Of a stretch of 64,000 nt of DNA, positions 12,611 to 23,477 are shown one piece after another (within the stretch, counting starts at the first letter, position 1; each line of letters opens with the position of its first letter). The position numbers were made by a program, and so were the translations under genes. The DNA comes from Phytophthora colocasiae (lineage: Eukaryota > Oomycota > Peronosporomycetes > Peronosporales > Peronosporaceae): the NCBI GenBank assembly GCA_018806915.1, contig JAGKQI010000094.1:62001-126000 (forward strand), written 5' to 3'. The notes under the pieces were generated by a model. The model was not told the DNA's origin. It did not search any database and saw nothing but the letters and a program-made list of their open reading frames with translations.

Positions 12611-13135
12611 TCTTCTTTGCTCTCTTTGCCACTCCTACGATGCTCAAGGCTTCCAAGCTGTCGTGGCCGTCGCAGTGCCTTTGCAGGTGCTCACGGCTGT
12701 CCGGTGCCGCAGCTCACGTCTTGGCAGCATCCTGGACACTGGTACAGTATCAAACATGTCGAGACAGACACCATGCTCCGATTGGTGTGGTGTGGTGTGG
12801 TGTGGTGTGGTGTGTCGGTGGGCAACGCGGTGTCAAGTCAGGGCATCAACCTATTGACCCTGTTTGACGCATTGACGCGCTGTAGGCATGTGTGTGATTG
12901 TTGTAGCGTCTGTGATGAGTGTGAGGATCTTTCGCAAGGGCGTCTATCGACGGTGTTTTGTGGGTGCTTGTTTCGGGAGAAGGACGGACCATGGAGTCGC
13001 TGGGAGACCGTGCTGTGTATGAGCAGCGGGCAGGCGATGTGTGTGACGTTGGTGAATGGGTGAGTCGTCGAATGTATGTAGTGCAAGCGGTTGTGCAATT
13101 TTGGTGAGAGGGATGTGTGTGTGGTTGTGGAACGT

Positions 13136-13207
13136 GTCAGTGTCGTCTAGTGGTTAGGACGCGAGCTTCACACGCTCGAGATCGAGGGTTCGATCCCTCC
13201 TCTGATA
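13136..13207 (+). tRNA. tRNA-Val(CAC)-like, array copy 22 (variant)
   Basis: One C is missing in the T arm. T5 follows. Confidence 0.65.
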
Positions 13208-13739
13208 TCTTCTTTGCTCTTTTTGCCACTCCTACGATGCTCAAGGCTTCCAAGCTGTCGTGGCCGTCGCAGTGCCTTTGCAGGTGCTCACGGCTGTCCG
13301 GTGCCGCAGCTCACGTCTTGGCAGCATCCTGGACACTGGTACAGTATCAAACATGTCAGAGACAGACACCATGCTCCGATTGGTGTGGTGTGGTGTGGTG
13401 TGGTGTGTCGGTGGGCAACGCGGTGTCAAGTCTGGGGCATCAACCTATTGACCCTGTTTGACGCATTGACGCGCTGTAGGCATGTGTGTGATTGTTGTAG
13501 CGTCTGTGATGAGTGTGAGGATCTTTCGCAAGGGCGTCTATCGACGCTGCGGAGTGGTGTTTTGTGGGTGCTTGTTTCGGGAGAAGGACGGACCATGGAG
13601 TCGCTGGGAGACCGTGCTGTGTATGAGCAGCGGGCAGGCGATGTGTGTGACGTTGGTGAATGGGTGAGTCGTCGAATGTATGTAGTGCAAGCGGTTGTGC
13701 AATTTTGGTGAGAGGGATGTGTGTGTGGTTGTGGAACGT

Positions 13740-13812
13740 GTCAGTGTCGTCTAGTGGTTAGGACGCGAGCTTCACACGCTCGAGATCGAGTGTTCGATCC
13801 CCTCCTCTGATA
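13740..13812 (+). tRNA. tRNA-Val(CAC)-like, array copy 23 (variant)
   Basis: The T stem reads GAGTG for GAGGG, breaking one pair. T5 follows. Confidence 0.65.
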
Positions 13813-14341
13813 TCTTCTTTGCTCTTTTTGCCACTCCTACGATGCTCAAGGCTTCCAAGCTGTCGTGGCCGTCGCAGTGCCTTTGCAGGTGCTCACGGCT
13901 GTCCGGTGCCGCAGCTCACGTCTTGGCAGCATCCTGGACACTGGTACAGTATCAAACATGTCGAGACAGACACCATGCTCCGATTGGTGTGGTGTGGTGT
14001 GGTGTGGTGTGTCGGTGGGCAACGCGGTGTCAAGTCGGTGGCATCAACCTATTGACCCTGTTTGACGCATTGACGCGCTGTAGGCATGTGTGTGATTGTT
14101 GTAGCGTCTGTGATGAGTGTGAGGATCTTTCGCAAGGGCGTCTATCGACGCTGCGGAGTGGTGTTTTGTGGGTGCTTGTTTCGGGAGAAGGACGGACCAT
14201 GGAGTCGCTGGGAGACCGTGCTGTGTATGAGCAGCGGGCAGGTGATGTGTGTGACGTTGGTGAATGGGTGAGTCGTCGAATGTATGTAGTGCAAGCGGTT
14301 GTGCAATTTTGGTGAGAGGGATGTATGTGGTTGTGGAACGT

Positions 14342-14412
14342 GTCAGTGTCGTCTAGTGGTTAGGACGCGAGCTTCACACGCTCGAGATCGAGGGTTCGAT
14401 CCTCCTCTGATA
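14342..14412 (+). tRNA. tRNA-Val(CAC)-like, array copy 24 (variant)
   Basis: Two C's are missing from the 3' T stem. T4 follows. Confidence 0.6.
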
Positions 14413-14944
14413 TCTTCTTTGCTCTTTTGCCACTCCTACGATGCTCAAGGCTTCCAAGCTGTCGTGGCCGTCGCAGTGCCTTTGCAGGTGCTCACGGCTG
14501 TCCGGTGCCGCAGCTCACGTCTTGGCAGCATCCTGGACACTGGTACAGTATCAAACATGTCGAGACAGACACCATGCTCCGATTGGTGGTGGTGTGGTGT
14601 GGTGTGGTGTGGTGTGTCGGTGGGCAACGCGGTGTCAAGTCGGGGCATCAACCTATTGACCCTGTTTGACGCATTGACGCGCTGTAGGCATGTGTGATTG
14701 TTGTAGCGTCTGTGATGAGTGTGAGGATCTTTCGCAAGGGCGTCTATCGACGCTGCGGAGTGGTGTTTTGTGGGTGCTTGTTTCGGGAGAAGGACGGACC
14801 ATGGAGTCGCTGGGAGACCGTGCTGTGTATGAGCAGCGGGCAGGTGATGTGTGTGTGACGTTGGTGAATGGGTGAGTCGTCGAATGTATGTAGTGCAAGC
14901 GGTTGTGCAATTTTGGTGAGAGGATGTGTGTGGTTGTGGAACGT

Positions 14945-15016
14945 GTCAGTGTCGTCTAGTGGTTAGGACGCGAGCTTCACACGCTCGAGATCGAGGTTCG
15001 ATCCCCTCCTCTGATA
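14945..15016 (+). tRNA. tRNA-Val(CAC)-like, array copy 25 (variant)
   Basis: One G is missing in the T stem. T4 follows. Confidence 0.62.
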
Positions 15017-15544
15017 TCTTCTTTGCTCTTTTGCCACTCCTACGATGCTCAAGGCTTCCAAGCTGTCGTGGCCGTCGCAGTGCCTTTGCAGGTGCTCACG
15101 GCTGTCCGGTGCCGCAGCTCACGTCTTGGCAGCATCCTGGACACTGGTACAGTATCAAACATGTCGAGACAGACACCATGCTCCGATTGGTGTGGTGTGG
15201 TGTGGTGTGGTGTGTCGGTGGGCAACGCGGTGTCAAGTCAGGGGCATCAACCTATTGACCCTGTTTGACGCATTGACGCGCTGTAGGCATGTGTGTGATT
15301 GTTGTAGCGTCTGTGATGAGTGTGAGGATCTTTCGCAAGGGCGTCTATCGACGCTGCGGAGTGGTGTTTTGTGGGTGCTTGTTTCGGGAGAAGGACGGAC
15401 CATGGAGTCGCTGGGAGACCGTGCTGTGTATGAGCAGCGGGCAGGCGATGTGTGTGACGTTGGTGAATGGGTGAGTCGTCGAATGTATGTAGTGCAAGCG
15501 GTTGTGCAATTTTGGTGAGAGGGATGTGTGTGGTTGTGGAACGT

Positions 15545-15616
15545 GTCAGTGTCGTCTAGTGGTTAGGACGCGAGCTTCACACGCTCGAGATCGAGGGTTC
15601 GATCCCTCCTCTGATA
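15545..15616 (+). tRNA. tRNA-Val(CAC)-like, array copy 26 (variant)
   Basis: One C is missing in the T arm. T4 follows. Confidence 0.65.
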
Positions 15617-16147
15617 TCTTCTTTGCTCTTTTGCCACTCCTACGATGCTCAAGGCTTCCAAGCTGTCGTGGCCGTCGCAGTGCCTTTGCAGGTGCTCACG
15701 GCTGTCCGGTGCCGCAGCTCACGTCTTGGCAGCATCCTGGACACTGGTACAGTATCAAACATGTCGAGACAGACACCATGCTCCGATTGGTGTGGTGTGG
15801 TGTGGTGTGGTGTGTCGGTGGGCAACGCGGTGTCAAGTCAGAGGGCATCAACCTATTGACCCTGTTTGACGCATTGACGCGCTGTAGGCATGTGTGTGAT
15901 TGTTGTAGCGTCTGTGATGAGTGTGAGGATCTTTCGCAAGGGCGTCTATCGACGCTGCGGAGTGGTGTTTTGTGGGTGCTTGTTTCGGGAGAAGGACGGA
16001 CCATGGAGTCGCTGGGAGACCGTGCTGTGTATGAGCAGCGGGCAGGCGATGTGTGTGACGTTGGTGAATGGGTGAGTCGTCGAATGTATGTAGTGCAAGC
16101 GGTTGTGCAATTTTGGTGAGAGGGATGTGTGTGTGGTTGTGGAACGT

Positions 16148-16220
16148 GTCAGTGTCGTCTAGTGGTTAGGACGCGAGCTTCACACGCTCGAGATCGAGGG
16201 TTCGATCCCCTCCTCTGATA
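16148..16220 (+). tRNA. tRNA-Val(CAC), array copy 27 (consensus)
   Basis: Consensus cloverleaf with T5 downstream. The following unit has the longest (GGTGT)n tract in the array. Confidence 0.82.
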
Positions 16221-16776
16221 TCTTCTTTGCTCTTTTTGCCACTCCTACGATGCTCAAGGCTTCCAAGCTGTCGTGGCCGTCGCAGTGCCTTTGCAGGTGC
16301 TCACGGCTGTCCGGTGCCGCAGCTCACGTCTTGGCAGCATCCTGGACACTGGTACAGTATCAAACATGTCGAGACAGACACCATGCTCCGATTGGTGTGG
16401 TGTGGTGTGGTGTGGTGTGGTGTGGTGTGGTGTGGTGTGGTGTGTCGGTGGGCAACGCGGTGTCAAGTCGGGGGCATCAACCTATTGACCCTGTTTGACG
16501 CATTGACGCGCTGTAGGCATGTGTGTGATTGTTGTAGCGTCTGTGATGAGTGTGAGGATCTTTCGCAAGGGCGTCTATCGACGCTGCGGAGTGGTGTTTT
16601 GTGGGTGCTTGTTTCGGGAGAAGGACGGACCATGGAGTCGCTGGGAGACCGTGCTGTGTATGAGCAGCGGGCAGGCGATGTGTGTGACGTTGGTGAATGG
16701 GTGAGTCGTCGAATGTATGTAGTGCAAGCGGTTGTGCAATTTTGGTGAGAGGGATGTGTGTGTGGTTGTGGAACGT

Positions 16777-16849
16777 GTCAGTGTCGTCTAGTGGTTAGGA
16801 CGCGAGCTTCACACGCTCGAGATCGAGGGTTCGATCCCCTCCTCTGATA
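16777..16849 (+). tRNA. tRNA-Val(CAC), array copy 28 (consensus)
   Basis: Consensus cloverleaf with T5 downstream. Confidence 0.82.
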
Positions 16850-17378
16850 TCTTCTTTGCTCTTTTTGCCACTCCTACGATGCTCAAGGCTTCCAAGCTGT
16901 CGTGGCCGTCGCAGTGCCTTTGCAGGTGCTCACGGCTGTCCGGTGCCGCAGCTCACGTCTTGGCAGCATCCTGGACACTGGTACAGTATCAAACATGTCG
17001 AGACAGACACCATGCTCCGATTGGTGTGGTGTGGTGTGGTGTGGTGTGTCGGTGGGCAACGCGGTGTCAAGTCGGGGGCATCAACCTATTGACCCTGTTT
17101 GACGCATTGACGCGCTGTAGGCATGTGTGTGATTGTTGTAGCGTCTGTGATGAGTGTGAGGATCTTTCGCAAGGGCGTCTATCGACGCTGCGGAGTGGTG
17201 TTTTGTGGGTGCTTGTTTCGGGAGAAGGACGGACCATGGAGTCGCTGGGAGACCGTGCTGTGTATGAGCAGCGGGCAGGCGATGTGTGTGACGTTGGTGA
17301 ATGGGTGAGTCGTCGAATGTATGTAGTGCAAGCGGTTGTGCAATTTTGGTGAGAGGGATGTGTGTGGTTGTGGAACGT

Positions 17379-17448
17379 GTCAGTGTCGTCTAGTGGTTAG
17401 GACGCGAGCTTCACACGCTCGAGATCGAGGTTCGATCCTCCTCTGATA
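17379..17448 (+). tRNA. tRNA-Val(CAC)-like, array copy 29 (variant)
   Basis: The T arm is shortened on both sides (GAGG TTCGAT CCTC), as in copies 4 and 31. T4 follows. Confidence 0.6.
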
Positions 17449-17978
17449 TCTTCTTTGCTCTTTTGCCACTCCTACGATGCTCAAGGCTTCCAAGCTGTCG
17501 TGGCCGTCGCAGTGCCTTTGCAGGTGCTCACGGCTGTCCGGTGCCGCAGCTCACGTCTTGGCAGCATCCTGGACACTGGTACAGTATCAAACATGTCGAG
17601 ACAGACACCATGCTCCGATTGGTGTGGTGTGGTGTGGTGTGGTGTGTCGGTGGGCAACGCGGTGTCAAGTCGGGGGCATCAACCTATTGACCCTGTTTGA
17701 CGCATTGACGCGCTGTAGGCATGTGTGTGATTGTTGTAGCGTCTGTGATGAGTGTGAGGATCTTTCGCAAGGGCGTCTATCGACGCTGCGGAGTGGTGTT
17801 TTGTGGGTGCTTGTTTCGGGAGAAGGACGGACCATGGAGTCGCTGGGAGACCGTGCTGTGTATGAGCAGCGGGCAGGCGATGTGTGTGACGTTGGTGAAT
17901 GGGTGAGTCGTCGAATGTATGTAGTGCAAGCGGTTGTGCAATTTTGGTGAGAGGGATGTGTGTGTGGTTGTGGAACGT

Positions 17979-18051
17979 GTCAGTGTCGTCTAGTGGTTAG
18001 GACGCGAGCTTCACACGCTCGAGATCGAGGGTTCGATCCTCTCCTCTGATA
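17979..18051 (+). tRNA. tRNA-Val(CAC), array copy 30 (one T-stem substitution)
   Basis: One C-to-T change in the 3' T stem keeps pairing as a G-U wobble. All other arms are consensus. T5 follows. Confidence 0.78.
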
Positions 18052-18583
18052 TCTTCTTTGCTCTTTTTGCCACTCCTACGATGCTCAAGGCTTCCAAGCT
18101 GTCGTGGCCGTCGCAGTGCCTTTGCAGGTGCTCACGGCTGTCCGGTGCCGCAGCTCACGTCTTGGCAGCATCCTGGACACTGGTACAGTATCAAACATGT
18201 CGAGACAGACACCATGCTCCGATTGGTGTGGTGTGGTGTGGTGTGGTGTGGTGTGTCGGTGGGCAACGCGGTGTCAAGTCAGGGCATCAACCTATTGACC
18301 CTGTTTGACGCATTGACGCGCTGTAGGCATGTGTGTGATTGTTGTAGCGTCTGTGATGAGTGTGAGGATCTTTCGCAAGGCGTCTATCGACGCTGCGGAG
18401 TGGTGTTTTGTGGGTGCTTGTTTCGGGAGAAGGACGGACCATGGAGTCGCTGGGAGACCGTGCTGTGTATGAGCAGCGGGCAGGCGATGTGTGTGACGTT
18501 GGTGAATGGGTGAGTCGTCGAATGTATGTAGTGCAAGCGGTTGTGCAATTTTGGTGAGAGGGATGTGTGTGGTTGTGGAACGT

Positions 18584-18653
18584 GTCAGTGTCGTCTAGTG
18601 GTTAGGACGCGAGCTTCACACGCTCGAGATCGAGGTTCGATCCTCCTCTGATA
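18584..18653 (+). tRNA. tRNA-Val(CAC)-like, array copy 31 (variant)
   Basis: The T arm is shortened on both sides. The D and anticodon arms are canonical. T5 follows. Confidence 0.6.
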
Positions 18654-19184
18654 TCTTCTTTGCTCTTTTTGCCACTCCTACGATGCTCAAGGCTTCCAAG
18701 CTGTCGTGGCCGTCGCAGTGCCTTTGCAGGTGCTCACGGCTGTCCGGTGCCGCAGCTCACGTCTTGGCAGCATCCTGGACACTGGTACAGTATCAAACAT
18801 GTCGAGACAGACACCATGCTCCGATTGGTGTGGTGTGGTGTGGTGTGGTGTGTCGGTGGGCAACGCGGTGTCAAGTCGGGGGCATCAACCTATTGACCCT
18901 GTTTGACGCATTGACGCGCTGTAGGCATGTGTGTGATTGTTGTAGCGTCTGTGATGAGTGTGAGGATCTTTCGCAAGGGCGTCTATCGACGCTGCGGAGT
19001 GGTGTTTTGTGGGTGCTTGTTTCGGGAGAAGGACGGACCATGGAGTCGCTGGGAGACCGTGCTGTGTATGAGCAGCGGGCAGGCGATGTGTGTGACGTTG
19101 GTGAATGGGTGAGTCGTCGAATGTATGTAGTGCAAGCGGTTGTGCAATTTTGGTGAGAGGGATGTGTGTGTGGTTGTGGAACGT

Positions 19185-19257
19185 GTCAGTGTCGTCTAGT
19201 GGTTAGGACGCGAGCTTCACACGCTCGAGATCGAGGGTTCGATCCCCTCCTCTGATA
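19185..19257 (+). tRNA. tRNA-Val(CAC), array copy 32 (consensus, last)
   Basis: Consensus cloverleaf with T5 downstream. It is the last tRNA before the array breaks off in the next unit. Confidence 0.82.
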
Positions 19258-19525
19258 TCTTCTTTGCTCTTTTTGCCACTCCTACGATGCTCAAGGCTTC
19301 CAAGCTGTCGTGGCCGTCGCAGTGCCTTTGCAGGTGCTCACGGCTGTCCGGTGCCGCAGCTCACGTCTTGGCAGCATCCTGGACACTGGTACAGTATCAA
19401 ACATGTCGAGACAGACACCATGCTCCGATTGGTGTGGTGTGGTGTGGTGTGGTGTGTCGGTGGGCAACGCGGTGTCAAGTCGGGGGCATCAACCTATTGA
19501 CCCTGTTTGACGCATTGACGCGCTG

Positions 19526-19595
19526 TAGGCATGTGTGTGATTGTTGTAGCGTCTGTGATGAGCGTGTGGATCTACAACAATCGCACACATGCCTA
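19526..19595. repeat. Fold-back inverted repeat at the array's right edge
   Basis: Array sequence at 19,526-19,549 is repeated in inverted orientation at 19,572-19,595 with a single mismatch over 24 bp. The 22-bp spacer is still array-like, with a few substitutions. The piggyBac-related sequence begins directly after the inverted copy. Confidence 0.85.
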
Positions 19596-19797
19596 CGCAT
19601 GTTGGAGGCTCCAACATAATCGATTTTAGACTTGGTGGTGTTTGTATAAAAAATTTGCTTAATACATTAATTAGGTATAATTTTCGTACAAGAGATGTGA
19701 CGATGCACAGGTGTAGGGCTAATGGGAAACAGTTAGGGGAGAACAAATAATGTGACACAAACAGGCTACGGTGAAATGACTGGCCTAGCGATCATTT

Positions 19798-22700
19798 GTG
19801 AATTTTGCTGTTGTAGGAAACATGGTGGCCCCCGCAGGAAAGCAACCGGCGCACAAGCTCAGTGCGTCTGACAAGAAGAAGATCGAAGACCAGCGTCGGC
19901 GCGAGCGTAGACTGCGGCGCTCGAATGACCCACCGGTACGTCGATTGCCACCTATCAAGATTCGGACAGCACTGGCGAAGAAGGCGGCGGCACAAGAGGC
20001 GGCGGCACAGGAGGCGGCGGCGGCGAAGGTAGTGACTGCTACAAAAGAAGCGTCTGAGACAGAGTAGGGTGCTGACGTTCCTGACGACGGGCACGAACAT
20101 CAGAAGAATGTCTCGGCTCGCAAGGGGAAAGCCAATCCAAGGGCAAGGCGAAAACGACGGTTGCTAGAGGCAAAGCTTCTAAAATGAAAAAGGCTAAGTG
20201 CGAAGGTGAGTGGCGAGGTCGTTGAAGGTGAGTCAGGTGAATCTGATGAAGCGAACATGGTCGTAAGAAGCACGCTCGATAGGCTTCTTGACGACTTGGG
20301 TGATGATGATTCCAGTGACGGAGGTGGCGATGAAGTTGTTGAGCATGATGCTCCTCCAACATCCGGTCCAACATCGAGTGAAGTGGTACAGAATCCTCCA
20401 ACATCGGCTCCAATATCTGAAGCAGCAGTTGCTGAGTCTCCAACATCGGGGCCAACATCCCGGACTACTACTGGTCGACCTCCAACATCCGCTCCAACAT
20501 CGACGGCCGTTCTAATATCCAGTCGGCCTAGATCAAGCCTTGGAAAACGGAAGAAGAGGACGGTGACACAGTCAGAAGATAGCAGCAACGACGAAGAGTG
20601 TGTGGATGAACAGTAATTCTGATGAACAATTTGGTGGAGACGATCCCTGCTTTGATGGAGTCGGTGAAGCGGAAAAAGATACGTTGTTGGGCTCTGAAAG
20701 TGAGGACAGTTCGAGTGAAATTGGTGAAAATGTCATGGAGGTGGAGGACATGTGGGAGCTTGAGTACCCGTCTGACAAAGAGGATGACGCTGCAGAACTG
20801 TCTGACAGCGAATTTCTCCGTAAGGCCACTAACAAGTCTTTGATGAAAGATATGCGGGGAGTATGGTAAGCTGTTATTATTTTGCATTTTACGCGTCTCG
20901 TGTCACTAACAAAAAATATTACTTGTAGACCCAGCTAAATTTGGACCTGATCCGACTTACGACGATCTCTACGAGGGTCCTTATGGCCCCAGCGACGCTG
21001 TAATGCGTATTGCAGAGGATCCTTTGGCGCTGTTTTTATTTTTTATGCCTCCCAAGCTCTGGAGACAAATTCAGCGAGAGACGAATTTGTACCACAAACA
21101 GAACATCGAGAAACGCGTGGCTGAGATTTGAAAAGCGCAAAGGAAGGCGAACCGGGATGGCGTTGAGGCTAAGAAGGATGTTCGTTCTCGACTCTGTGCT
21201 GTGTCCTGCGTGAAACCGTACGAAATATTGCGCGTGATTGGTTTGCTAATTGCGAGAATGCTGTGTCCGTATGCAAAGGGATTATCAGGGCATTGGAGAA
21301 AGAGTCAGCATGGTGCAGTGCCTGTCGGAACATTTGGGCAGTGGCTGTCCCGAAATCGCTTTGACCATGTGATGCAGAACCTGCATGTTACCAGCAACAC
21401 CTCTCCTCAAGCAAGAGTAGATAGAGGATGGAAGGTGCGAAGTGTGGTATCGACCCTACAGAAGGCATTTGCGCGTGGGTACAACGTTGGTCCTGTCATC
21501 GCATTTGACGAAGCTATCATTCCAACGCGTTCGCGTAGAAACCCAACGCGACAATACCTACCACAGAAGCCTCACAAATGGGGCACCAAGTTCTTTGCGG
21601 CGTGCTGTGGTGACACTGCCTACGGTATGAGGTGCGTATCTTGGTTTTTCTAACTTTGTTTTACGGCGAGCTTCGGCTCGTCGTTTTTTTTTTGACAAAG
21701 ATATTTATGTTGGGGGTGGCTAATTTTGTGAATTGTTTCCAACATTTGCTCCAACATAGGATTGAACTTTACGTCGGGACGAAGACCCATTTAGCTGTCC
21801 CCCCCCTGTGCAGATAATTCGTGTGGTGCGGCCGCTGTTATTAGGAATATGGATGCACTCGTGCCGCGGAGCCCCTCTTCACCTTTCCGCTTGGTGATTA
21901 CGGATAGATACTACTCGTCTGTTGTCCTAGCGCTCGAGCTACTGCACAGGCGTTTGTACTTCACTGGTACAATACAGACTCGACGTGCTGGATACGCAGC
22001 GGGGGTTATCACCAAGAAGAAGGTTTCCAAGAAGACACCGAGTGATCCAGCGCGGGGAACCGTGAAAATTGCTGAGAACAAGACGTTTCCACACATTACA
22101 GCGGCCATGTGGATGGATAACACTCCTGTTCACACGCTCTCCACAGGAGGCAGTCGTGCTTTAGTTCCAGTGTGTAAGTTGATTATGTTGGTTTTTATGT
22201 TGGAGAAGGATTCACTAAGTGGTTGATATGTTGGATATACAGATCGTAAAGTTGGTGCAGATAGGCAAAACTATTCAGCCCCAGGGCTAGTGCGTGACTA
22301 TCAGAAGTGGATGGGGGGAGTCGATATTCACGACCAGCTTCGCATGCAGCGATACAGTATCCAGCTCGCGTACAAGCCCAAGAAGTACTACCGTTCGATA
22401 TTTTTTGGCTTGACGGACATGGCGGTAGTCCATGCGTTCATTGTCCATCGCTACTACATGAAACTGACAAACCAGAAAGCTCCAGATCACTACAAATTCA
22501 TGGAGACTCTGCACGAGCAACTTCTTGCAATTGATGATGAGAAATTCAAGGAAATTGAGGTAATTTTGATGTTCGGTGAGGATATTGCTACGGAACTGAT
22601 ATCTCTTTTGTTTGTAGGCCGCAACGCGAGCTGAGGATCGGACAGCAGCCTCTACAGCAACGACTTCCGCAGTGGGCGGTACAAACGGAGACAAACACTA

Positions 22701-23127
22701 CTTGGCAGAGTGCCCAGACTTCGTGGACTCGAAGAAGGGGAGAAAGCGCGTTGCCAGAACCAGCAAAGCACGGTCTACCAAGTGCTGCCACGGAAGTTCT
22801 CCAAGTGGCATTGCCCAGGATGCTCGGTTGATACGCTGCGGTACGTTTGCTGCTGTGATATCTACATCATTATTTCTTGCTCTAACAATGTTTCGGCGCA
22901 GGAAGCACCTGTGTAACGTGGCACGCCCAGGAAGGGAGAAAACTTGCCATCAGATCTGGCATGAGGACTGAAACAATGGTCTCAACATTTCCGAGCGACT
23001 GCTGAACGGCCGCCGCGTACAGGACCGCCGACCAGGTCGCAAGCGCCCTCGCACACGCCGCAGCGTCGACATGGAAGAAGCTAAGACTGGAGGGGGAGTT
23101 GAAGAATCCAGTGGTGACAATGAGTAG
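19798..23127 (+). pseudogene. piggyBac (PGBD-like) transposase, degenerate
   Basis: The fold is recognisable from several blocks: an N-terminal basic and acidic Ser/Thr-Pro region, the core with FDEAIIP and QYLPQKPHKWG at about 21,500-21,590, DRYYSSVVLALELL at 21,900, WMDNTPVHTLS at 22,110, and WMGGVDIHDQLR at 22,305. A Cys-rich then Arg-rich tail ends with TAG at 23,125. These blocks are the DDE_Tnp_1_7 signature; DDD metal ligands are expected at the FDEA, ITDRYY and GGVDIHD motifs. Plausible GT-AG introns lie near 20,868-20,929, 21,633-21,758, 22,175-22,241 and 22,561-22,617. Damage is clear: a frame change near 20,067-20,206, an in-frame TGA at 21,129-21,131, and a frame change around a run of eight C's near 21,800. 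Cut-and-paste function is family knowledge; loss of function is inferred. Confidence 0.85.
20356..20500 (+). repeat. Coding repeat made of CCAACAT pairs with 5-bp spacing
   Basis: Four units occur at 20,356-20,374, 20,398-20,416, 20,440-20,458 and 20,482-20,500. Each is CCAACAT, five bases, then CCAACAT (or CCAATAT). The repeats start 42 bp apart and encode a Pro-Thr-Ser motif. The same paired heptamer lies in the introns and ends of the element. Confidence 0.85.
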
Positions 23128-23477
23128 GCGATAGGGAAGTGCACATGCGCGGCTCTGCATGCATTTAGTGTGGTTGTGCTGGGCTATCTAACAAGTGTTC
23201 GTGCATAAATATGATTTCTAATAAAAAGAGCAGTTATGAATGTTGGAACCTCCATCAAAACCATTCGTTTCAAGCATCTACTGCTAACATAGAGACCATT
23301 ATGTTGGAGATGGATCGATTTTGCACGACGACAAAGACGGAGACTTCCCTACCTCTCCCGCCAACAAATTCGTACTTAGAGTAGACATATAAAAACATCA
23401 AGTCTAATTATGTTGGTGGCTCCAACGTAATGATCAAAATATACCCCTCGATTTTTTGTCGGGGGTTGAAGGGTTAA

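Larger units (their letters stand above)
1..19571 (+). repeat. Tandem array of ~600-bp units each with a tRNA-Val(CAC)-like gene
   Basis: Thirty-two complete tRNA copies recur at spacings of 592-629 bp, most often 600-604, followed by a partial unit that stops near 19,571. Outside short indels the units are almost identical, which implies recent amplification or ongoing homogenisation. Position 1 is the T-run that follows a tRNA copy lying left of the window, so the array continues upstream. Each unit has the T-run, a block ending CTCCGATT, a (GGTGT)n tract of variable length, a block with an optional 10-nt deletion (CTGCGGAGTG), and the tRNA. Units also differ by an A/G variant just before the GGCATCAACC block. 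Extra GGTGT copies explain the 624- and 629-bp units. The overlapping reading frames have no consistent frame and are not considered genes. Confidence 0.95.
19596..23473 (+). mobile_element. piggyBac-type DNA transposon, left terminus missing
   Basis: The right end reads GGGGGTTGAAGGG and abuts TTAA (23,474-23,477), the target site typical of piggyBac. The same terminus, inverted, begins the MITE at 26,388. On the left, sequence from about 19,593 matches the interior of the other terminus of that MITE (compare 27,284-27,305 inverted), but roughly the outermost 80 bp, including TTAA and CCCTTCAACC, are absent. The element carries a decayed piggyBac transposase gene in + orientation. It therefore seems unable to move by itself in its present form. 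Confidence 0.85.

Noticed and set aside
1..19560. Dozens of overlapping open frames of 60-218 codons in the tandem array on both strands
   Set aside because: They arise because one repeated sequence happens to be open in several frames. Frames join differently in each unit according to indels, and there is no conserved start, end or domain.
1..19571. CRISPR array or rDNA/5S array
   Set aside because: The repeats are about 600 bp without spacer structure, and no 5S, 5.8S, 18S or 28S sequence was recognised; the only RNA gene seen is the tRNA.
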